From contig JAAGOF010000287.1 in the NCBI GenBank assembly GCA_010645155.1, forward strand, positions 386,581 through 450,580: 64,000 bases of DNA. The letters are read 5' to 3'. The notes under the pieces were generated by a model, which ran no database searches, was not told the origin of the DNA, and saw nothing but the letters and a program-made list of their open reading frames with translations. Source of the stretch: Tigriopus japonicus (taxonomy: Eukaryota; Arthropoda; Copepoda; Harpacticoida; Harpacticidae). Within the stretch, counting starts at the first letter, position 1. The number at the start of each line of letters is the position of its first letter. Made by a program: the position numbers and the translations under genes. Positions 12,005-22,700 of the stretch are shown piece after piece.

Positions 12005-12234
12005 CAAGGGTTAGCAACCGGTGGGCCCAAGGGTGGTCATTGGTGGGCCCAGGCACTATGGGGAAAGTCCAAAATAGTGGGCCGTGAGCCATCCATGGTA
12101 CTGTGCTCGTGGGCCCAAAGCTCTTTGATCGTTAATTTGTGGGCCCTTGGACCGACCAAAGTCTGTTTGGTGGGTCCTTGACAACTCGCAGTCAAACTGG
12201 TGGGCCCTGACCTAAAAGCGGTTGCCGACCCCTG
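12005..12234. mobile_element. hAT-type MITE, second copy of the 7496 family
   Basis: A 230-bp element with termini caagggttagcaacc and ggttgccgacccctg, flanked by the exact 8-bp duplication ttctagag (11997-12004 and 12235-12242). The interior aligns with 7496-7745 (repeated gtgggccc, ccatggtac, gtctgtttggtggg). Both insertions chose TCTAGAG-containing targets. Confidence 0.93.
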
Positions 12235-12493
12235 TTCTAGAGCTATCTTAACTCTAAACTTGAAGCCAAAAATTTGGACTTAGATCTTAGAATTGATTTC
12301 TCTATTTATCAAGTTTACTAGTCCAGATATGTGATAGTATTTGAGAACAAAAATGTTGTGAAGAGTGGTCACAAATTAGGGCCAAATATTTCGCTTGAAC
12401 ACCATCCTGTTCTACCACAAAATGGCAAAAATTGTCGGAGACTCTTGCTCTGTCGGGAAGTTGTTCATTTTGAGAACAAGAGAGGGCACTAAG

Positions 12494-12946
12494 CAGACCT
12501 GTTATGTAATTGTAGTTGAAATTACATTTGCGTAAACGTAATTTCATTGCCAAGTGAATGTAACTGCAAATAGTTATATTTGAAATCAAAGTATCCTTTT
12601 ACCGCTACAAGTAATGGGATTCCTTGTAAAGAGGATCAATCATTAACGTTTACAAAATTCAATTACATTTTTACTTATGTAAGGAGTTTTATGACATTTC
12701 TTTGACATTATGACCTCCCCCCCCCGTCTTCCAAATGTTTTCAGTATTTGTATAAATGCACCCAAAAATCATAAGTTTTATGCCTCTCACACATGTTTCA
12801 CTTGAAAAGAAAGTAGTTCCGATTAGGTTTGAAAAAAATTTAATCAATTACAGTTGAACATGAAGTAATTGTTATTGTATCTAATTACTTTCGAGACCAA
12901 AGAAATTGTAATCAATTACATGTCAAATGTAATTGACGCAAGTCTG
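12494..12946. mobile_element. hAT-like MITE rich in AATTACA repeats
   Basis: A 453-bp element beginning cagacctgttatg and ending cgcaagtctg. The ends share CAGAC(C/T)TG as an inverted repeat. Flanked by gcactaag (12486-12493) and gcaccaag (12947-12954), a 7/8 target duplication. Subterminal regions carry many copies of taattacatt/aatgtaatt in both orientations. No ORF. Confidence 0.75.
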
Positions 12947-12954
12947 GCACCAAG

Positions 12955-13574
12955 GCAAGCTGTGTTAAAGTGTGTGAAAACCATCTTCTTTATATTGTTT
13001 TGGTCTATAGCATATGTGTGTTTTTTCCGATAAGCATTACCGAAACCAATATTTCGGCCAAGGACGCTTGGCCGAAAGTCATCACTACTTTAAAAATACG
13101 GATAAAGAATTTCTCGTAGTGAGTAATTCGCGAGCATGTAATTTCCTTTGGGACCACTCGGTCATAACTGGCAACTTGGAACATGCACTTTATTCCTCAC
13201 CTTGGCGTCTTATGCGGGGAAGTTGGCCATAAGCTTTTGACAACCATAGTTGGTCGTGATTGACTTCGCTTCAAAAATGTTGTTCCATAGCACAATTGTT
13301 ATAGGAAGAAATAACTCGTTGTTTAAACCTTTTTCGAAGTCTCTTAATTTCACACTCACTCACTATGATGGTTTTGGGTTTTTTTTCGCAATGGTCTAAA
13401 TGAATGGTCTCTGTGATTTGGATATGAACGAAAAGGGTTGCATGGAGAGTGTATTTGGCCTTTTGAGGCAAAAATAGATTAGACACCACAATGTTGACGT
13501 GAGCATATCGGCCTTGGAACTAGGTCTCACAAATTCGAGAGTGGTCTTCGTGGTGCTATCTAAGGGAACAGAAA
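12955..13574. other. Upstream region of the NWD-like gene
   Basis: No gene seen. It presumably contains the promoter and 5' UTR of the gene starting at 13575. No TATA/Inr pair with convincing spacing was identified. Confidence 0.4.
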
Positions 13575-13778
13575 ATGTCTTTAGCTTTGGCTGATCAAGT
13601 CATTGATAGTATTTTCGCGGGCCGTTTGACCCATTTACCTAGCTTGAATCGACCATTAGTGCGAATTTACATCTCCTCCACTTATACTGATATGATAGTG
13701 GAGAAAAATCTTTTACTCACCGAAGTGTATCCCAAGTTAAAAGATTATTGTCGAGAACAATATGGTTTGGAGTTCCAG
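13575..13778 (+). CDS. NWD-like gene exon 1 (start of DUF4062)
   Basis: The ATG at 13575 begins MSLALADQVIDSIFAG. Residues 30-47 are RIYISSTYTDMIVEKN, the hallmark start of the DUF4062 domain found at the N-terminus of NWD-type proteins. The exon ends in LEFQ|gtaag, phase 0, and continues 13.1 kb downstream with VVDMRWGVRDES, restoring the family's uninterrupted motif across the intron. That intron is the largest in the gene and is packed with transposons. Confidence 0.9.
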
Positions 13779-16700
13779 GTAAGACAAATCGTCAAAATAG
13801 TCATATTTGAAAATTAGATTGTCGCATTGACAATTGTGTGATTTTTTTTGCCATCTCAAGTCTCGGTACAGAAGAGTTCGTAAAATGACTAGGAAAAATA
13901 TAATAGTTTAATTTTTCAGTTTCCCGAATTTTGAGAGAATTTAGATTTAGTCTCCTTCTGAGGATGAGAGTCCACTTTTCAAGAAATTTTTGGACTAAAA
14001 TGAATTGATTGTGCACGACGTACATCTTGACCCGAAGGTTTTGTTGCAATCGTACTTTGAACTAAGATATTATAGTGATATATCAAGGATGACTCAAGGA
14101 AGGATAAATTACAGAATACCAATTACGGCCTAGTTACTATTTTGATAATTCAACGGCACATGAACTTCACTGAAATAACCTCTCATTTTAGCACAATAAC
14201 AGGCTTTAATCTGTATATCTGTATTTTATCCTGAGAAATTACAATGTCCTGGGATACCAGGGCACATTTATCGATAAAATATCCGGTGTGATCCCAATAG
14301 CTTCTAGAATGCTTTTCGATTGGTTTAGGATGTAATTTAAAGACAAATACATGATAAATAAACAAAGAAATAAAGGCGTGAAAACAGGTGGTTTTTGGAG
14401 GCCAAAAAAGTACATTTTGTGTTTAAAAATAGTATTTTAAGTAATAAAAGTAGGAAATATGTGATTTTAAATACTACCTTGTGTTTAGCATTTGTAGGAT
14501 TTCGCCACCATAAATCCCTAATATATCATAAATAGGATCACAAAAAAATATTCGTGTTTGGGCTCATGGCATTCTCAAACAACTCAATTTTCCAACATTT
14601 TGATAATCATATTATCATCAGTGATATGTTGGATAAGGTAATTCCAAAAACACAAAATTGTAATTTAAGTGCAAAATCAGATTGAGAAATGTTAGGACAA
14701 GTAAATGTTGTCTGTACTGATGGAAAAAACCAATCTTTCAATCTTTCTCACGCGAGGTTGCTAGCTTTAGGTTTGCCATCACCCTTCACATAGTACAACA
14801 TCTTGCAAAATCAAGAAGCAAGTTCCCTCTACATAGCGCCCCTGAGCAGGAACCACTGTACTTCAGGACGGATTTCAAAAATACACACTAGGTCCGATCA
14901 CTGTACTAAAATGTGAGGTTTTTGCAACAAAAATATTGTTCCGTTGAATTTCCATTGTACTAATCAGACCTAGTGTGTATTTTGAAAGTAATCCTGGCTT
15001 GAGCCATCCTTGCCCTGAGCCAAAGACGAATAAAGCAAGGGGTGCCACTTGTGCTCACCTTCAAAAGAAAGCCTTTTTCCTCATGGAATTCAACCGACAA
15101 ATGATAGACGCTGAAGGCTAATTGGCAGACCTAGTTGGGCAACCTATCGTGAATATGATTGAAGATTGGATTGTTACCATCACTAGTTGTCTGTGATGGT
15201 CTATGAACGATTGCACTTGATACAACTGTGTAAGGGGTTATATGTGGTGGCAGATTTGGTAAGCTATGAAAATGAAACCAAATCCCCAGAGTTTAAAAAG
15301 TGCTGTTATCATCATTGCATTATTGTACATTTAAATGTTAAACGTTTTACCCAAAGACACATAATGCAGTAACGGTGACGATGTGAGTGAGGTCTGGACG
15401 AAAAAGCGAACCTGTGTTGCCAAAACATTTCAAACCACTCATGCCAAAAAACATCAAGAAAAAGGCCAGTACCGAACTGTACTAAGTACAGTACAGAAAC
15501 AAATTGTGTCATGCCATGATAGGCTTTTTAGTTGACAAATTTGGAAACCAAAAGTACAGTGTGACACAGTGAAAACTGAAATGAAATGTCAAGTGGTTTT
15601 CACCATTTTAGGTGGTAAATTTAGCCTCTCTGACGATGGCATCGTATTCTTTCCCTTCTGATCAACATTTTTTGTCTTCACAAACCTCACTTTATATGGC
15701 CACGCGTTTTAGTGATGGAGGCCCAAAGGCAAAGGATCCTCAATTTGCTCCACGCCCAAGTCTTGCCAAAAGAAGTTGCTCTCATTGTCGGGGTCTCCCT
15801 GTTTACAGCGGCAATAAGATTTTTCAGGAGAGGGGAAACGTCAAAAGGAAGAGCCATAGTGGGCAAAACAAGATTTGCGACCAGGGGCCTATGTTACGAA
15901 ACACTTTGTCCGACCGGACGTACGCAATTTTGGTGACCTCCGCACAATTTGTGCGGATCCGCAGAGTTATCAATGTTATGAACAAATTTACGAGTGTCCG
16001 ACTCGCAAATGTCCGGAGAAAATTTACGAGTCAAGGAGGTGCGTAAATTTTGTGCGTACTGGACATTTTGAGATAGGAGGTTTCAGAAAGTGTCTGTTTT
16101 TGTACAAATTGGTCTGAAAAAAGCCAAACTTTCACGACTTGAATCATTCTGTACTCGGCAAAAAAGACTATTTTTGGCATTTTGCCCATAAATGTTAATC
16201 ACAAAATTATTTTTCATCAAAAGTAAAAGAACGCAACGAAATCGGCTACTTTTCACAATCTCAAGTAATGAATGAAAATTTCATTTTTTTGATACTGTAC
16301 AGATAATCTCGAATTATAAACACTTTTTATTGAGTTTTGGGATATGAAATATTAGGTGATGAGAAAAGGGTGGATCTGACTTAAGTTTCCATTCTTTGCA
16401 TAGGCGTAGGAGGCAGGGGGGCAGGGGGGGCAACTGCCCCCCCTGGCCTCCGGAGATTGCTAAAATTCGGGCAAATGAGTTGAGATATTCGGGCATTCGG
16501 GGAGGGGAAAAATGATGTGAAATTCGGGCAAATTTGGTGTTGCCCCCCAAATAAACCACACCTCCTACGCCTATGATTCTTTGAGTCGATTTTTTTCAAA
16601 AATCACATTTTGAGGCGCTTTTTTATTGCTTGTTTCCGGTAATTTTCCACTTTAAAGGGCCTTTAGAGGATTTTTTTAAATATAACCTTTTCTCTGTTTG

Positions 16701-19700
16701 CTGGCTTTGAAGAGTAACCAACTTCGGAGATATTGATGATGAGTAGGGCACGGAAATAACTTTCTGAAAATATAAAACATTTTAAAAATTCTTCTCCCTT
16801 TTTGCTCGATTTTTTTTAAATATTTGGCTGTTTCAAAAAATATTAAATATTTTCTCGAATATTTTAGTCAGAAAAAATATTTCAGGAAAAATTGATGAAA
16901 ATAAATGAATGACCAATGCTCAGGAGGGCTTACCCAAAATGAACCCAAAATACAAAAATGACATTTTTAATGAAATTAGACATTCAAGACCAAAACTACT
17001 GTCATACACAGAAAAATTGCGCCATCTATTGAGGCAAATTGAAAATTGTATTTTAAAATCATTTACAACTCAGGTATGCCTCTAAACACGGAAAAATGCA
17101 TCAAATTCACCAAAAAATAAATTATGAAAATTGGTACGCACAGACAAATATACCAAAAAATGGCGTTATCAGAAAAATATTTCTGAAGTATCCGCCTTTT
17201 TGCAAATATTTTGCAAACATCTAGGGCTTTTGAATAAAATATATATTGGATATGTTGACACTTTTTTGCAACTATTTATCCGGATCCTAATGATGAGTAA
17301 ACGCAAGTTTATGTAAATAAAATTGTATAAGTAATCCATTGAAAAAACTTTTTGGTGGTGCAAAATCAATTTGGATCTGAAGTATGAGCAGGGCTACCAA
17401 ATTGATATAAAAATTCGTCAATTTTTTAAATAGTTTTTTGAGAAATAATGTGTCCTAGTTCTTGTCGAAAAAGTATTTTATCTTTAAATTAGAACCATCC
17501 CTCAAATATGGCAACACTAGCTCGTTGTGTGCAGGGTATCCAAACTTCCCTGCCTATTTTATTTTTCATTAGTCTAATTCCAACTTGCGCAGAACTTTCT
17601 TGTAGTTTTACTATTTAGGTCTATTTATCCTCTCTCTCTGTCATAGTTCACATTTAAGCTCAATATTTGTTGTACAAGCAATCTTGGCTCTTTTTGATCT
17701 TGAAAACTTAGTCACGTTGTTTTCAGGGTAGGTTGGTCACACTCGTAAACGCCCTGGTCACATTCGGCGAATGTCTAGTCCGGAGAAGTACATACAAAAG
17801 TTTCATAACATTGACTTTACACCATCCAAAGTCCGACTGGACAGTCCAGTCGGACATCGGACATTTTTGGCGGACGTTTCGTAACATAGGCCCCAGGTCA
17901 CATTCGGCGAAGGTCCAGTCCAGAGAAGTACATACAAAAGTTTCATAACATTGACTTCACACCATCCAAATTTTCGGAAAACAACCGGACCTTTTTTTTT
18001 TTTTTTAAAAAAGACCGGAAAATTACCGGAAACAAGCAATAAAAAAGCGCCTCAAAATGTGATTTTTGAAAAAAATCGACTCAAAGAATGGAAACTTAAG
18101 TCAGATCCACCCTTTTCTCATCACCTAATATTTCATATCCCAAAACTCAATAAAAAGTGTTTATAATTCGAGATTATCTGTACAGTATCAAAAAAATGAA
18201 ATTTTCATTCATTACTTGAGATTGTGAAAAGTAGCCGATTTCGTTGCGTTCTTTTACTTTTGATGAAAAATAATTTTGTGATTAACATTTATGGGCAAAA
18301 TGCCAAAAATAGTCTTTTTTGCCGAGTACAGAATGATTCATGTCGTGAAAGTTTGGCTTTTTTCAGACCAATTTGTACAAAAACAGACACTTTCTGAAAC
18401 CTCCTATCTCAAAATGTCCAGTACGCACAAAATTTACGCACCTCCTTGACTCGTAAATTTTCTCCGGACATTTGCGAGTCGGACACTCGTAAATTTGTTC
18501 ATAACATTGATAACTCTGCGGATCCGCACAAATTGTGCGGAGGTCACCAAAATTGCGTACGTCCGGTCGGACAAAGTGTTTCGTAACATAGGCCCCTGGG
18601 CGTTTACGAGTGTGACCAACCTACCCTGAAAACAACTTGACAAACTTTTCAAGATCAAACAGAGCCAAGATTGCTTATATATCAAATATAGAGCTTAAAT
18701 GTGAACTATTACAGAGATATTAAAACTACAAGAAAGTTCTACGCAATTTGGAATTAGACTAATGAAAAATAAAATAGGCAAGGAAATTTGGTTACCCTGC
18801 ACACAAGCGAGCTAGTGTTGCCATATTTGAGGGATGGTTTTAATTTAAAGATATAACACTTTTCGACAAGAACTAGGACACATTATTTCTCAAAAAACTA
18901 TTAAAAAATTGACAAATTTTTATATAAATTTGGTAGCCCTGTTCATAATTCAGGTCCAAATTAATTTTGCACCGCCAAAAAGTTTTTTCAATGGATTGCC
19001 TACACAATCTTATTTACTTAAACTTTCGTTTACTCATCATTAGGGTGCCGGATAAATATTTGCAAAAAAGTGTCAACATATCCAATGTATATTTTATTCA
19101 AAAGCCCTAGATATTTGTAAAAAGCCGGATACTTACGAAATAATTTTCTGATAACGCCATTATTTGGCATATTTGTGTGTGTGTACGAATTTTCAAAATT
19201 TATTTTTGGTGAATTTGATGCATTTGACCGTGTTTAGAGGCATACATACCTGACATGTAAGTGATTTAAAAATACAATTTTCAATTTGCCTCAATAGATG
19301 GCGCAGTTTTTCCGTGAATGACAGTAGTTTTGGTCGTGAATGGTCCAAATGTCATTTTTGTATTTTGGATTCATTTTGGGTAAGCCCTCTTGAGCATTGG
19401 TCATTCATTTATTTTCGTCAATTTTTCCTGATATTTTTTTCTGACTAAAATATTAGAGAAAATATTTCATTTTTCCTTAAAACAGCCAAATATTCAAAAA
19501 AATCGAGCAAAAAGGGAGAAGAATTTTTAAAATGTTTTATATTTTAAGAAACTTATTTCCGTGCCCTACTCGTCATCAATATCTCCACGAAAAATACCTC
19601 TAAAAGTAAAAAAATGCCCTTTAAAGCGAAAAATTACGGAACAAGTGTCGTGATCACTTAGATCGATTCGGATTACCAAATAAGGCGTATCTCCAGTTGT

Positions 19701-22700
19701 GTCTTGTGCTTTCTTGTTGTTCGGTAGGTTGCGTGTCCGCTACACAAGCAATAAAAAACGCCCCAAAATGTGATTTTTTGAAAAAAAATCGACTCAAAGA
19801 GTGAAAACTTATGTCAGATTTGCCCCCTTCTCATCACCTAATATTTCAAATCCTAAACCTTAATGACAAGTGTTTATAAATCGAGATTATCTGTACAGTA
19901 TTAAAAAAATTAAATTTTCATTTATTACTTGAGATTGTGAAAAGAATCCGATTTCGTTGCATTCTTTTACTTTTGATGAAAATTAATTGAGATTTTTGTA
20001 ATATAATATATTTTTGTGATAAACATTTATGGGCAAAATGCCAAAAATGGTCTTATTTGCCGACTTCAGAATGGTTCATGTCGTGAAAGTTTGACATTTT
20101 TCTGACAAATTTGTACAAAAACAGACACTTTCTGAAACCTATTTCAAAATGTCCAGTACGCACAAAATTTACGCACCTCCTTGACTCGTAAATTTTCTCC
20201 GGACATTTGCGAGTCGGACACTCGTAAATTTGTTCGTAACATTGAAAACTCGGCGGATCCGCACAAATTGNNNNNNNNNNNNNNNNNNNNNNNNNNNNNN
20301 NNNNNNNNNNNNNNNNNNNNNNNNNNNNNNNNNNNNNNNNNNNNNNNNNNNNNNNNNNNNNNNNNNNNNNNNNNNNNNNNNNNNNNNNNNNNNNNNNNNN
20401 NNNNNNNNNNNNNNNNNNNNNNNNNNNNNNNNNNNNNNNNNNNNNNNNNNNNNNNNNNNNNNNNNNNNNNNNNNNNNNNNNNNNNNNNNNNNNNNNNNNN
20501 NNNNNNNNNNNNNNNNNNNNNNNNNNNNNNNNNNNNNNNNNNNNNNNNNNNNNNNNNNNNNNNNNNNNNNNNNNNNNNNNNNNNNNNNNNNNNNNNNNNN
20601 NNNNNNNNNNNNNNNNNNNNNNNNNNNNNNNNNNNNNNNNNNNNNNNNNNNNNNNNNNNNNNNNNNNNNNNNNNNNNNNNNNNNNNNNNNNNNNNNNNNN
20701 NNNNNNNNNNNNNNNNNNNNNNNNNNNNNNNNNNNNNNNNNNNNNNNNNNNNNNNNNNNNNNNNNNNNNNNNNNNNNNNNNNNNNNNNNNNNNNNNNNNN
20801 NNNNNNNNNNNNNNNNNNNNNNNNNNNNNNNNNNNNNNNNNNNNNNNNNNNNNNNNNNNNNNNNNNNNNNNNNNNNNNNNNNNNNNNNNNNNNNNNNNNN
20901 NNNNNNNNNNNNNNNNNNNNNNNNNNNNNNNNNNNNNNNNNNNNNNNNNNNNNNNNNNNNNNNNNNNNNNNNNNNNNNNNNNNNNNNNNNNNNNNNNNNN
21001 NNNNNNNNNNNNNNNNNNNNNNNNNNNNNNNNNNNNNNNNNNNNNNNNNNNNNNNNNNNNNNNNNNNNNNNNNNNNNNNNNNNNNNNNNNNNNNNNNCCC
21101 AAAATGAACCCAAAATACAAAAATGACATTTTTAATGAAATTAGACATTAAAGACCAAAACTACTGTCATACACAGAAAAATTGCGCCATCTATTGAGGC
21201 AAATTGAAAATTGTATTTTAAAATTATTTACAACTCAGGTATGCCTCTAAACACGGTAAAATGCATCAAATTCACCAAAAATAAATCATGAAAATTGGTA
21301 CACACACAAAAATACCAAAAAATGGCGTTATCAGAAAAATATTTCTGAAGTATCTGCCTTTTGGCAAATATTTTGCAAACATCTAGGACTTTCGAATAAA
21401 ATATATATTGGATATGTTGACACTTCTTTGCAACTATTTATCCGGACCCTAATGATGAGTAAACGCAAGTTTATGTAAATAAAATTGTGTAAGTAATCCA
21501 TTGAAAAAACTTTTTGGTGGTGCAAAATCAATTTGGATCTGAAGTATGAGCAGGGCTACCAAATTTATAAAAAAAATCGTCAATTTTTTAAATAGTTTTT
21601 TGAGAAATAATGTGTCCTAGTTCTTGTCGAAAAAGTATTATAGCTTTAAATTAAAACTATCCCTCAAATATGGCAACACTAGCTCGCTTGTGTGCAGGGT
21701 AACCAAACTTCCCTCCCTATTTTATTTTTCATTAGTCTAATTACAACTTGCGCAGAACTTTCTTGTAGTTTTACTATTTAGGTCTATTTATGCTCTCTCT
21801 CTGTCATAGTTCACATTTAAGCTCTATATTTGTTGTACAAGCAATCTTGGCTCTTTTTGATCTTGAAAACTTAGTCACGTTGTTTTCAGGGTAGGTTGGT
21901 CACACTCGTAAACGCCCTGGTCACATTCGGCGAATGTCTAGTCCGGAGAAGTACATACAAAAGTTTCATAACATTGACTTCACACCATCCAAAGTCCGAC
22001 TGGACAGTCCAGTCGGACATCGGACATTTTTGGCGAACGTTTCGTAACATAGGCCCCAGCATCAGGATCCTCGCCAAGGAGCACAACGTTAGCAGGGTGA
22101 TCATCAGGAGGGCCGTCAAGGACCTTGAAGTGACTTCTTATGTATATGAGGGGGCAATGTCTTCCAACAGGACTCCGCCCTCAGCCACAAGTCCAAAACC
22201 CCTCAAAAGTGGTGCGCCAACAATCTGGCAAGGTTCTGGCCATGGACAATGTGACCCCCTTCCAGTCCAGACCTTAATCCTTTAGATTATTGGGTATGGG
22301 GCGCCATTGAGGAGAAGGCCTGTGCTAACCCCCACCGAAATGTGGATTCATGACAGGTCAATTGACCCTAAAAACCTTAGTTTTGTATCTCTTTTTATCT
22401 TCGTGTAATAAGCCATACAGTCTTCAAGGCCATTTTTTAAAGTTTGCTGTGTTGTACTGTAATGATTTGATGCAATTTAGACGCTCGAATTTTACTCCAA
22501 AGAATGAATGTGAGATTAAAAATACAAATTAAAAATTTGGAATCTGGACATTGAGAATCTTGTATTCCAGAAATTTTGTGAGGGCAATAGCTAAACATGT
22601 TTTTGTTTCTGTTTTGAAAGGAGAACATGTTTCAAATGAAAAGAACCATTATCTGTGACTTTTGCCATTTTAGAATTTGAAACTATTGATTTGGAAATAT

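Noticed and set aside
15612..16117. Overlapping 74-144-codon frames
   Set aside because: They cross from mariner remnant into the H element; only the HTH fragments are meaningful.
20053..21148. Long open frames of 298-358 codons across the N run
   Set aside because: They consist almost wholly of unknown bases; the real flanks are transposon sequence.
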